Assembly (NCBI GenBank): GCA_000224765.2
Contig: AGAU01000247.1
Span: 1-64,000, forward strand
From: SAR324 cluster bacterium JCVI-SC AAA005
Lineage (GTDB): Bacteria > SAR324 > NAC60-12
DNA: 64,000 nt
Direction of reading: 5' to 3'
Shown one piece after another: positions 56,130 to 64,000 of this stretch. The notes below the pieces were generated by a model, which worked only from the letters and a program-made list of their open reading frames with translations, did no database searches and was not told the origin of the DNA. Numbering within the stretch: the stretch's first letter is position 1; every line of letters begins with the position of its first letter. Made by a program: the position numbers and the translations under genes.

Positions 56130-56970
56130 AACTTTGACAAAATTAGTAAAATTTATTATTTGGAGCGTTCTATCAATGATTACGATCATTCCAATTTATT
56201 GGATGTTCGTCGTTTCAACTAGAAGTCCTGTCGAACTCTTTGGAAGGCCAGATTTTTCACCAACATTCTTTGAAAAAATTTATTGGAAAAATTTTACGAA
56301 ACCTTTTGTTGATGGAGTATATGCAGAATACTTGTGGAATTCAATCATAGTTGCATCGTGTAATGCTATACTTGTTACTGTATTAGCTATTATGGCTACG
56401 TACGCCTTATCTAGATGGAAGTTAGCAGCATCAGAGAATATTTTCTTTTGGACAATGACAAATAGAATGGCACCTCCTGCTGCTTTCCTCCTACCCCTTT
56501 TCTTGCTGTTCTCTATTGTTTTTCGTTACGATGATGTAAGTTTGTTTGACACAAAATTGGGATTGATTTTGCTCTATTGTGTTTTCAATCTACCTTTCGC
56601 AATCTGGTTATTGAAAGGTATATTTGATGGAATACCTAGAGAACTAGATGAAGCAGTTTTGATCGATGGTGGTAATTATTTTACCATCATATTCAGAATT
56701 ATCATTCCACAAGCAGCACCCGGAATTGCTATAACAGCACTTCTGAGTTGGATTTTTGCATGGAATGAGTATTTGTTAGCTGCAACACTGACTAGTGTCT
56801 ATGCCCGAACAATACCAACTGGGCTAGCTGAGTTTGTTACTACAACTGGTACGAATTGGGGTGCCATGGCTGCTGTAGGTTTCGTGTCGATGCTACCTGC
56901 TTTAGTCTTTATCAGTCTTGTTCAGCGTCATATTGTATCAGGTTTAACCTTTGGGGCAGTGAAAGGATAA
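56113..56970 (+). CDS. Sugar ABC transporter permease, MalG type
   Basis: The 285-residue permease has six membrane segments. [13 protein letters not shown] is the periplasmic entry region of the MalG type, and the EAA motif reads [20 protein letters not shown], then FAWNEYLLA. It overlaps the MalF gene by 17 nt. The small membrane protein follows 3 bp later. Confidence 0.9.
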   Translation: MSRMLRTLTKLVKFIIWSVLSMITIIPIYWMFVVSTRSPVELFGRPDFSPTFFEKIYWKNFTKPFVDGVYAEYLWNSIIVASCNAILVTVLAIMATYALSRWKLAASENIFFWTMTNRMAPPAAFLLPLFLLFSIVFRYDDVSLFDTKLGLILLYCVFNLPFAIWLLKGIFDGIPRELDEAVLIDGGNYFTIIFRIIIPQAAPGIAITALLSWIFAWNEYLLAATLTSVYARTIPTGLAEFVTTTGTNWGAMAAVGFVSMLPALVFISLVQRHIVSGLTFGAVKG

Positions 56971-56973
56971 CTA

Positions 56974-57150
56974 ATGAAAAAAGGATTCCTTCCTATCAAA
57001 ACTAACTGGTTTGACAGGTTGTTCATTGGTATTATTACTTTCATAGCACTTCAATTTTTCTGGATGCGATTCATTGAGGAATTTGCATCGATTGAGATCT
57101 CAATGATTATAGGGACTGTAATTGGTATCTATATCATACTCAGAGGTTAG
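56974..57150 (+). CDS. Small membrane protein following the ABC permeases (58 aa)
   Basis: A 58-residue ORF starts 3 bp after the permease stop. It reads KKGFLPIKTNWFDRLFIGI, then hydrophobic to about residue 57 with WMRFIEEF in the middle, giving two membrane helices. The start KGFLP..DRLFIG matches from memory the second half of DUF2160-like small proteins that accompany glycerol-type ABC importers. After its TAG the frame stays open for 47 more codons with another hydrophobic run, which may be chance. Confidence 0.6.
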   Translation: MKKGFLPIKTNWFDRLFIGIITFIALQFFWMRFIEEFASIEISMIIGTVIGIYIILRG

Positions 57151-57970
57151 AAAGATTGTAATGAAGTTGAGGCTGCAATTACATTAGTTTATGTAGTTGT
57201 TTTGTTAGTAAACAATGCTGTTACTGTTTCGAATTCATTTTCTCATCCAAACTATATTTACCTTTATGACGGAGAAAAATTGCAACTTATCTGAAAATTA
57301 ATCTAAGTCAATTATGGAAAAGAAAATCCTATCGGCAGAGCTCGAATTTTATTTTATAGATTACATTTAGTAAATTTCGATCGCCAATAGTGCATCAAAA
57401 TAATTAAATAGTGATCTGGAATGAAATGATTGCTCTGTAGGCTTCAAGTTTAGCTCCGAAATGTTCTACCCCTTAAATTTCATCCCAACCTCTTTAGTAA
57501 ATGCTGTTTTTTTCAATTTTGGAAGCAAGAATTTGGCAGGTTTTACCTAGAATCAATCCATTTGACCGACAAATTAATATGCAATTAGGTTCATTTGTTG
57601 GGCATGCTTCAATGATTCGACATTCGTTTTGCCTTTCGAAACACAAATTTCTAGAAAACTAAGTTGAAAGTATTGGATTTGCTATATCTCCTGTTGCAAC
57701 GTAAAATTACGTCTTGTAATCGGCTGACAACATCAATTTTACGGATCTACCGATCACTTTCTAGAACTTACACCTAGAAAGTGATTATCAAGAATAATAA
57801 GATAACAATCTAAACTAACTTAGAAGTTCCATGTATATTATTTAAGTTGATAATAAATAATTAGCTTAAAGGGTAATTTTTTAAATTTTAAAAATTCCCA
57901 AATTCTAAGATCTAAGAATTTCTAAAAAGACAGGTTACTGATTTTAAAAATTGTTAAAAAATTTTCCTGG
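57151..57970. other. 820-bp gap with two inverted repeats; no transporter ATPase
   Basis: No gene is recognisable in this AT-rich region, although an importer ATPase would be expected here. An imperfectly spaced inverted repeat CGTAAAATT (57700-57708)/AATTTTACG (57735-57743) precedes a 12-bp perfect hairpin (next entry). Otherwise nothing found. Confidence 0.5.
57753..57785. terminator. Perfect 12-bp hairpin in the transporter downstream gap
   Basis: ATCACTTTCTAG (57753-57764) and CTAGAAAGTGAT (57774-57785) are perfect inverted repeats with a 9-nt loop. No U-tract follows on either strand, so it may be an mRNA-stabilising structure or part of a small RNA rather than a classical terminator. 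Confidence 0.45.
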
Positions 57971-59308
57971 ATGAAATTTTTAATTATGAAAAATTGGACG
58001 GAACTAATTGATGATTTGGTTTCGGGTAAGTGGTTCAACCAAGAAACCCAACAAATGGTCAAAGTACCCTTTGACTCAATCGTCATTCAAGAAAATCTTG
58101 TTGGTCAGGAAGTGGATCTACTGGCAGAGGTCGGTCTGTACAAAAACTTAGTGATGGTCTGTGATCAAACAACTTATGAGACTCTTGGTCGGAGAATTGA
58201 GGAGGCATTCGATGCAACAGGTGAGTTAGATTTGTTGGTTTTAGACAATCCCCACGCAGACTTAAGACTTGTCGAAGAATTGAGAAAAAAAATTGCTCAA
58301 TATGATGGAATAGTAGCAGTCGGATCAGGAACTATCAATGATGTCTGTAAACATGCAACAATGTTGAATGGTCAAAGCTTCGCCGTGTTCGCGACCGCTG
58401 GTTCAATGAACGGTTATACCTCTACGACTGCTTCCATGAGATTAGATTCAGGTTTAAAAATTTCTTTGCCTTCTCATGCTCCGGCTGGATTCTTTGTAGA
58501 TCTCGAAGTCTCAGCTGCAGCACCAGCCTATCTCGCAGCTTCAGGATTTGGAGATTGCCTATGTCGTTCTGTTGCTCAAGTAGATTGGTGGCTTTCTCAT
58601 CGGTTGTTGGGCTCATTGTACCTCCAGTCTCCATACATCATACAGGAGAAGGATGAACCAGAACTGAATTCTCGAGTTGGAAACTTGGCGATTGGAGACA
58701 TAGAAGCAACTGGATATCTGTATCGTGTACTCACCCTTGGAGGACTCGGTGTGTCATTCTCAGGAGTCTCTAATTCAGGTTCCATGGGTGAGCATCAAAT
58801 CTCACATTATTTGGATTGCTTTGCTGGGGACCGGCATCCAGGAACCTTGCATGGTCAGCAGGTTGGAGTGGCGTCTTTGACAATGGCAAGACTTCAAAGC
58901 AAATTACTCAGTTTAGATAAGCCTCCAACTTTAAAGGAAACCATTATTGATTTGCCCGATATGGAAAGACGCATGGGTAAAGAAATATCGAAGCAGTGTG
59001 GGGATGAGTTTGCCAAGAAATCTTTTGAAGGTTTGCTCTTGGAGCAGGCTAATCAAAGATTGCAAGAGATTTGGATAGAGCTCAAAAAGGAAGTACAGCC
59101 GTTTATGATTTCAGTCTGTGAAATGGAAGAAATGCTGAGTGCCTCAGGTGGACCAGTTAATTATGTTGAGCTTGGGGTTGATGCAGACCTTTATCGAGAT
59201 GCAATCGTTCATTGCCGAGAGATGCGGAACCGCTTCTCTTTTCTTGATGTTGCTGCTGATGCTGGATTATTAGAAGACTTTGCTTCAGAGGAGATGCATT
59301 GCTCCTAA
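57971..59308 (+). CDS. AraM/sn-glycerol-1-phosphate dehydrogenase-like protein
   Basis: The 445-residue metal-dependent dehydrogenase of the iron-containing alcohol dehydrogenase superfamily has VAVGSGTINDVCKHAT (nucleotide-binding glycine loop), TAGSMNGYTSTTASM, Asp in GFGDCLCR, His in SMGEHQISHYLD and His in LHGQQVGVASL, the expected metal ligands. This is the AraM/EgsA pattern. Known members oxidise or reduce glycerol-1-phosphate at C2. In this context a polyol-1-phosphate is a plausible substrate. ATG at 57986 is an alternative start. Confidence 0.85.
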   Translation: MKFLIMKNWTELIDDLVSGKWFNQETQQMVKVPFDSIVIQENLVGQEVDLLAEVGLYKNLVMVCDQTTYETLGRRIEEAFDATGELDLLVLDNPHADLRLVEELRKKIAQYDGIVAVGSGTINDVCKHATMLNGQSFAVFATAGSMNGYTSTTASMRLDSGLKISLPSHAPAGFFVDLEVSAAAPAYLAASGFGDCLCRSVAQVDWWLSHRLLGSLYLQSPYIIQEKDEPELNSRVGNLAIGDIEATGYLYRVLTLGGLGVSFSGVSNSGSMGEHQISHYLDCFAGDRHPGTLHGQQVGVASLTMARLQSKLLSLDKPPTLKETIIDLPDMERRMGKEISKQCGDEFAKKSFEGLLLEQANQRLQEIWIELKKEVQPFMISVCEMEEMLSASGGPVNYVELGVDADLYRDAIVHCREMRNRFSFLDVAADAGLLEDFASEEMHCS

Positions 59309-60096
59309 TCAAACATATTCCAGCAGAGGTCTGTCAAAATCTTGAAGGAGTTTTCTTCGACATTGATGATACAATAACTACAGATAGCTGCCTAGGAGGA
59401 GCAGCATACTTTGCAATTGAAAGGCTCAAACAAGCTGGCATAGTTACTGTGCCTATTACGGGTCGCCCTGCTGGCTGGTGCGATATGATTGCCCGCTTTT
59501 GGCCAGTGGATGGGGTTGTGGGTGAGAACGGGGCGTTCTATTTTGCTTATGATCGAAGTGCCACGAAGATGCACAGGCGTTACATAAGGACCCAGAAACA
59601 AAGAGTTGAAGACAAGAAAAAATTGGCAACACTCAAAGAAGAAATCCTACAAAAGGTCCCTGGTTCTGCAATCAGTGCAGATCAGGCCTATCGGGAAGCA
59701 GATTTAGCCATCGATTTTTGTGAAGATGTTTCAACGCTAACGCATGAAGCTGTATTGAAGATCCGAGAAATTTTTGAGGATTCCGGTGCAGTTGCCAAGA
59801 TCTCATCAATTCACGTCAACGGCTGGTTTGGGAATTATGACAAACTCTCCACGTGCCAACTGTTTGTCAGTTCACATTTAGGTTTTGCGCTAAGCGAGCA
59901 ACGGGAAAAAATTATTTTTGTTGGTGACAGCCCAAATGACGAACCCATGTTTCAGTACTTCCCAAATGCAGTTGGGGTTGCAAATGTGCAAAATTTCCAA
60001 GATCAACTTAGACACCCTCCAACTTGGGTAACGCGCCAAGAAAGCGGAGCTGGCTTTGTCGAGCTAGTGGATCATCTTTTGAAAAATAGAATTTAG
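59299..60096 (+). CDS. HAD-superfamily IIB phosphatase
   Basis: The 265-residue protein begins at a TTG overlapping the dehydrogenase gene by 10 nt. HAD motif I is FFDIDDTITTD, motif II PITGRPAGWCDM, and motif IV FVGDSPNDEPMF. The cap is of the IIB (Cof/sucrose-phosphatase) type, with VVGENGAFYF as in mannosyl-3-phosphoglycerate phosphatase relatives. It probably removes phosphate from a sugar or polyol phosphate linked to its neighbour. Confidence 0.85.
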   Translation: MLLIKHIPAEVCQNLEGVFFDIDDTITTDSCLGGAAYFAIERLKQAGIVTVPITGRPAGWCDMIARFWPVDGVVGENGAFYFAYDRSATKMHRRYIRTQKQRVEDKKKLATLKEEILQKVPGSAISADQAYREADLAIDFCEDVSTLTHEAVLKIREIFEDSGAVAKISSIHVNGWFGNYDKLSTCQLFVSSHLGFALSEQREKIIFVGDSPNDEPMFQYFPNAVGVANVQNFQDQLRHPPTWVTRQESGAGFVELVDHLLKNRI

Positions 60097-60196
60097 TCAT
60101 TTTTAAAAAATGCCTTTTTTCAAAAAAAATTTGACTTCTCTCTGATTCAAACAATGAGTCAAGAATCAATTAATCCCAGTTTGGAGTAACGTTTCC

Positions 60197-60856
60197 ATGA
60201 CCAAGGCTGAGAAAGAATTAAGACAGGCAATTATTGACAAGTGTCTTTGGATGAACGCATCAGGACTCAATCAAGGCACTTCTGGTAATATATCTGCTAG
60301 ATTTAAGAACCAGATGTTGATCACACCGAGTGGGATCCCCTATGAAAAACTGAAACCAGAGATGATTGCGTCCATGCCCTTGGAGGGCGAATATGGGAGT
60401 TGGGACGGGCCATTGAAGCCCTCAACGGAATGGCGATTTCACTTAGACATCATTAAATCACGTTCCCAGGTTAACGGAGTTGTCCACACTCACTCAACGT
60501 TTGCGACCACGATTGCTATCACAGGGCGGGGAATTCCAGCCTGCCACTACATGATTGCAGCCGCAGGAGGGCCAACGATTCGTTGTGCTCCGTATGCCCG
60601 ATACGGTACAAAGGATCTATCGCAATATGCTTTGGAAGCTTTAGAGGACAGAAATTGCTGCCTACTAGCTAATCATGGGATGATTGCAACAGGAACTTCG
60701 TTGGACAAAGCAATGTGGTTGGCAGTTGAACTAGAAACCATTGCGAAGCAATATTACCACAGCTTGTTGATTGGTGGACCGAACATTCTGACAGATGCTC
60801 AGATTGATGAGACCATGAAGGGATTCTCCACCTACGGATTGCAGGATTCAAAATAA
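60197..60856 (+). CDS. Class II aldolase (L-fuculose-phosphate aldolase-like)
   Basis: The 219-residue enzyme shows GLNQGTSGNISAR, LITPSGIPYEKL, the zinc-binding VVHTHSTFATTIAI and LANHGMIATG, a complete FucA-type pattern. FucA and relatives split ketose-1-phosphates to DHAP plus an aldehyde. It follows the dehydrogenase and phosphatase genes; the full set suggests reductive or oxidative handling of a polyol phosphate, then cleavage. Confidence 0.88.
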   Translation: MTKAEKELRQAIIDKCLWMNASGLNQGTSGNISARFKNQMLITPSGIPYEKLKPEMIASMPLEGEYGSWDGPLKPSTEWRFHLDIIKSRSQVNGVVHTHSTFATTIAITGRGIPACHYMIAAAGGPTIRCAPYARYGTKDLSQYALEALEDRNCCLLANHGMIATGTSLDKAMWLAVELETIAKQYYHSLLIGGPNILTDAQIDETMKGFSTYGLQDSK

Positions 60857-60875
60857 ATTTCAACTTCTTCACAGA

Positions 60876-60934
60876 AAGCACAACAAAAAGGTTTATTCTC
60901 GAATTCATAACTATACAAAAATTTTGTTGTGCTT
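60876..60934. repeat. 13-bp perfect inverted repeat
   Basis: AAGCACAACAAAA (60876-60888) is exactly complementary to TTTTGTTGTGCTT (60922-60934), with a 33-nt spacer. It lies just after the class II aldolase gene and 40 bp before the MFS gene. It may be a terminator stem or an operator of the MFS gene. Confidence 0.5.
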
Positions 60935-60973
60935 ATTCTTCTCTGCCTACCTTACTCAAAAAAAAAATAAACT

Positions 60974-62140
60974 TTGAATAATTCTGCGGTGTCTTTTTAC
61001 AAGGCACGCCTCGCTATTTCGTTTATTTTCTTAACAAACGGGATGGGGTTTGCCTCTATCGCACCACACCTACCATGGCTCCAAAATAAGTTTCAGCTCA
61101 ACGAATCTGAAATGGGATTATTGTTGTTGTGTCATGCCATTGGTGCCGTCACGATGATGCTTTTTGCTGGGAGGGTTATTCATTCTTTCGGCAGCTGCCT
61201 TCCTGTTGTTGTAGGAGGATGTCTTTTGATTTTATTGCTACCTTTGATTTTTTGGTTGGATCAGATTCAGTTTATTATCCTTGCTCTGATCATTGCAGGA
61301 GCAGGAATCGGCACAATGGACGTTGCGATGAATGCCCAAGCAGTGATGGTTGAAAATGGATTGCAGAAGCCGATCATGTCCTCTTTCCACGGAGTCTGGA
61401 GTTTGGGAGCCATGACTGGAGGGGCAACTGCAACATTTGCCCTTACTTTCGGTTTCACACCCCTCCAACACGTAGTCTTTTCATCTTTCATTCTAATGTT
61501 GATCCTTGGAGTTTCATCATTCTCAATGATTCCCTACGGCCAGGAGGAAAAAGCTGAAAAAAGTCCTTTACTAATTAAGCCCTCTGGAAAAATTCTTTCC
61601 CTCGGTCTTTTATGTTTGCTAGGTATGGTTGCTGAGGGAACTGCTGTGGACTGGTCGGCAATCTATTCTAGCTCGGTCCTTGGTGCTTCCCCGAGCCAAG
61701 CTGCACTGACCTTCACGATCTTTACAATGACAATGATGATCGGAAGACTGACAGGAGATTGGGTGATCCTGAAGTTGGGTAGAGTTCAACTCGTCAGGTA
61801 TACAGCATTACTTGGGGCGGTCGGGCTAGGTGTCGGGCTTTTCTTGGGGACAACGTTCTCAGCATGGCTTGGATTTGCTTGCTTGGGGTTTGGTTTGTCA
61901 AACATTGTTCCAATCATGTTTGGGCAAGCGAGCCGTATTCCTGGTGTCGCTGCTGGAACAGGAATCGCTGGAGTTGCTACTTTGGGTTATTGTGGATTTC
62001 TGCTGGGACCACCAACGATAGGGTTTTTGGCTGAATTGATTGGGCTTCAAGGTGCTTTGGGGCTGATCGTTATATTTTGTTTGATCCTTGGAGTTTTTAG
62101 CCCAAGAATACTGAATGAAACTCAGGTAATAAATAACTAA
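60974..62140 (+). CDS. MFS transporter
   Basis: The 388-residue polytopic carrier has about twelve hydrophobic segments. NGMGFASIAPHLPWLQNKF in TM1-2 and LLCHAIGAVTMMLFAGRVI followed by HSFG (MFS loop 2-3-like), then GTMDVAMNAQAVMVE and SSFHGVWSLGAMTGG, are shared with the YbjJ/FucP-like branch. TTG start at 60974, with GTG at 60989 also possible. Sugar or metabolite export or import is likely; direction unknown. Confidence 0.8.
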   Translation: MNNSAVSFYKARLAISFIFLTNGMGFASIAPHLPWLQNKFQLNESEMGLLLLCHAIGAVTMMLFAGRVIHSFGSCLPVVVGGCLLILLLPLIFWLDQIQFIILALIIAGAGIGTMDVAMNAQAVMVENGLQKPIMSSFHGVWSLGAMTGGATATFALTFGFTPLQHVVFSSFILMLILGVSSFSMIPYGQEEKAEKSPLLIKPSGKILSLGLLCLLGMVAEGTAVDWSAIYSSSVLGASPSQAALTFTIFTMTMMIGRLTGDWVILKLGRVQLVRYTALLGAVGLGVGLFLGTTFSAWLGFACLGFGLSNIVPIMFGQASRIPGVAAGTGIAGVATLGYCGFLLGPPTIGFLAELIGLQGALGLIVIFCLILGVFSPRILNETQVINN

Positions 62141-62160
62141 AACCTGTTTTTTTCTTTTTT

Positions 62161-62907
62161 CTAAACCTTTTGAGGATCTTGTTCAGTCTCAACAATCTGG
62201 ATGTCATTGATTTTGCGTAGAATATGATGCCTGAGTGCATTTTGGCAGGTTTTCAAGTTTCTTCCTCTCAAAACTTCCAACAAAGAGAGATGGCGTTTAG
62301 CATGCTCTCTGAGTTCATTTTTTGTGTGTGGGTAAAGAACGTGCTCTAAGGACCAAATGAAGTTTGAAGCGCCAGAGAGTTTCCAACTCCGGCTAAGAAT
62401 CCGATTTTGTGCTGCATCCATCATCAATGTATGAAATTTCATATCGAGCTCAATGTCGGCTACAGGATCCAACTCATCAGCGGCTGCAAACATTGATTGA
62501 ATTAAGCTTGCAAGATGATCACAGTGCCTTCCCCAATCTTGGGAATTCATTCTCTCCAGTGCTTGCTTAAGCGCCAATTCCTCCAAAGCAACACGTACAT
62601 GTAATCCATCCTTCAACTCTTCTAAGTCAAAACTGGCGATATAGGTACCATTTTTCGGATGGACTTCAATGAAGCCGTGCAGTTCCAGAGTACGAATCGC
62701 TTCCCGCACTGGAGTACGGCTTACCCCCAACTGTTCACTGAGTTCTATCTCTGAAATTTTATCGGAGGCCTTTAATTTTCCGATGATGATCGCATTTCGA
62801 ATCGAAGTAAGGACCTGATCTCGAAGGCTAGAACGATCTATCTTTTTTAGAAGCCGTATGTTACTCAGCAGAGAATTGTTTTCCGACTGAGCTTTTAGTC
62901 TTTCCAT
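62161..62907 (-). CDS. GntR-family transcriptional regulator (FCD subfamily)
   Basis: The 248-residue protein has a winged helix-turn-helix (ISEIELSEQLGVSRTPVREA, then TLELHGFIEVHPKNGTYI) and a C-terminal FCD domain with candidate metal ligands in DIELDMKFHTLMM and later His (YPHTKNELREHAKRH). Such regulators usually control an adjacent sugar-acid catabolic operon. Here it overlaps the enolase-family gene by 13 nt and lies downstream of it in the same operon. Confidence 0.9.
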   Translation of the reverse strand: MERLKAQSENNSLLSNIRLLKKIDRSSLRDQVLTSIRNAIIIGKLKASDKISEIELSEQLGVSRTPVREAIRTLELHGFIEVHPKNGTYIASFDLEELKDGLHVRVALEELALKQALERMNSQDWGRHCDHLASLIQSMFAAADELDPVADIELDMKFHTLMMDAAQNRILSRSWKLSGASNFIWSLEHVLYPHTKNELREHAKRHLSLLEVLRGRNLKTCQNALRHHILRKINDIQIVETEQDPQKV

Positions 62908-64000
62908 GATTCATCACTCGGAGCCCCACGATTTAGTAGTTTACAGGAATAAACCGCTTTTGGATCAAATGGGAATTTAGCTTCAATTTCAGGAGTGATC
63001 TCAATCCCTATTCCAGGGGTTGTTGGACAAAGTACTTGCCCGTTCTCAATCCGTAAACTTTCAGCAAGCAATACATCTCCAAGTGGAAAGGCTAGCATGG
63101 GGTATTCAACTAATTTTCCTCCTAGCCCAAATGCACCGTGGTAATTAGCCATCATTGCTACGGGGCCTCCCCAAGCATGAACCACGGCAGCAGTTTTGGT
63201 CTCATTTGAAGCTGAGAAGATTTCCTCCAAAGCTGAAAACCCTCCAATCACTGAGGCGTCTGGCTGAACGAATTGATATACTTGATCTCGCATCCGGCTG
63301 ATCATGTCCCATGGGGTGGTAATGATTTCTCCGCCACATACTGCAACGCTTGTTTTTTTCCTAAGCTCTTTGAATCCTTCTGTATCATGTGGACCAATCG
63401 CTTCTTCCACGAATTCTATTTCCTGACCAGACATGCTCTCAGTTTGCTCGATGAACTGAACAACATCATCTACCGCTTGGGGTGGATTTGCCAGATTTTG
63501 ACACATATCCACACCCACTTTGATTCCTCTCCGTTGGGCCTCGTTCAACAACCAGGCAGTCCGAAAAATATCTGATTTAACTGAACGTATCTTATAGAGA
63601 TTAATACCCAATCCGTTGAGCATGTCCATTTCTTGATTGAAATGATCTTTGGTATCGCAGATGCCCCCACTTCCATATGCCAGGATATGAGGGTCCGGGG
63701 AATCAGTAAACATTTTCCAGGCTGGCAGTCCAAGACTCTTGGACTGAGCATCCACCAAGGCAATTTCGAAAGCACTGATCACATGCCTTGCAGCCCCTTG
63801 CAAAGACCAATAATCACAGATTCTGCACAAGTCCCTTACTCGTTCTAGGCGATCAAAAGCTTCTGTGCCTTCTAAATATGGTCTGCACAAGTCCACAATT
63901 GCTCTGAAAACCTCGGGGGCAAATACAGCGAGATATCCTTCTCCAACACCTTTGACTCCATTATCCAGAGTGATCTCAACCATACCTACAGTACGTTTTG
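62895..64000 (-). CDS. Enolase-superfamily (mandelate racemase-like) dehydratase, 5' end outside window
   Basis: At least 367 residues are visible; the frame stays open past the first Met at 63983 to the window edge, and the conserved N-terminal capping segment (TVGMVEITLDNGVKGVGEG) begins mid-domain, so the true start is outside. Active-site residues (numbered from that Met) are Lys131 in LYKIRS, metal ligands Asp159 (VDMCQN), Glu193/194 (VEEAIGP) and Glu219 (CGGEI), and His269 (VVHAWGG). This pattern fits sugar-acid dehydratases of the mandelate racemase group. Substrate unknown. Confidence 0.85.
   Translation of the reverse strand, partial: KRTVGMVEITLDNGVKGVGEGYLAVFAPEVFRAIVDLCRPYLEGTEAFDRLERVRDLCRICDYWSLQGAARHVISAFEIALVDAQSKSLGLPAWKMFTDSPDPHILAYGSGGICDTKDHFNQEMDMLNGLGINLYKIRSVKSDIFRTAWLLNEAQRRGIKVGVDMCQNLANPPQAVDDVVQFIEQTESMSGQEIEFVEEAIGPHDTEGFKELRKKTSVAVCGGEIITTPWDMISRMRDQVYQFVQPDASVIGGFSALEEIFSASNETKTAAVVHAWGGPVAMMANYHGAFGLGGKLVEYPMLAFPLGDVLLAESLRIENGQVLCPTTPGIGIEITPEIEAKFPFDPKAVYSCKLLNRGAPSDESWKD

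Noticed and set aside
60109..60140. T- and A-runs after the HAD phosphatase that could be a terminator
   Set aside because: The potential stem is only A-T pairs with little or no loop, so I did not call it.
1..64000. CRISPR arrays, tRNA or rRNA genes
   Set aside because: I read through the intergenic stretches and saw no regular repeat-spacer pattern and no cloverleaf or rRNA sequence.

Overview
The window looks like a piece of chromosome from a Gram-negative, low-to-medium-GC (about 40 %) proteobacterium, probably marine and oligotrophic. Evidence is a TonB-like protein, a class A PBP, an outer-membrane barrel-like protein, a periplasmic HtrA protease, many periplasmic-binding-protein transporters and a menaquinone prenyltransferase. 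A SAR324-like or related lineage would fit the gene mix, but that is inference. I recognised no rRNA, tRNA or CRISPR array.

Layout. 1-6.7 kb: end of a TonB-family gene (cut by the left edge), HU, penicillin-binding protein 1A, small envelope genes, a DUF218 protein and a SprT-like metalloprotease. 6.7-7.5 kb: AT-rich non-coding DNA with hairpins and a possible aminotransferase relic. 7.5-26.8 kb: housekeeping genes, namely a VKOR-like protein, a lipoamide-dehydrogenase relative, RsmG, a PilZ-DUF2225 protein, a YyaL-type thioredoxin-fold protein, RsmD, dGTPase, a cold-shock protein, a CASTOR/POLLUX-type channel, UvrB, an LtaS-like sulfatase-fold enzyme, HtrA, an ApaH-like phosphatase and MenA.

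26.9-30.6 kb: a complete-looking group II intron on the minus strand with an intact reverse transcriptase/maturase, recognisable domain V, and EBS1/EBS2 that match the exon next to its 5' end. It sits next to a pirin-family pseudogene broken by stops and frameshifts, and an orphan OppD-type ATPase. 31.6-44.6 kb: a CpdA-like phosphodiesterase, then two complete branched-chain-amino-acid-type (Liv) ABC transporter cassettes, each with a binding protein, followed by a monomeric sarcosine-oxidase-like flavoprotein.

44.8-64 kb: a polyol/sugar catabolic island. A minus-strand seven-gene unit carries a SorC regulator, three different FGGY kinases, a 2-hydroxyacid dehydrogenase, a class II aldolase and a HAD protein. 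Divergent from it are a MalEFG-type ABC importer (no ATPase gene seen), a small membrane protein, an AraM/glycerol-1-phosphate-dehydrogenase-like enzyme, a HAD phosphatase, a second class II aldolase and an MFS carrier. A GntR-FCD regulator and a partial enolase-superfamily dehydratase close the window. The genes suggest a route in which an imported polyol is phosphorylated, oxidised at C2 to a ketose-1-phosphate and cleaved by a class II aldolase to DHAP plus an aldehyde. Two palindromes lie in the divergent promoter region.
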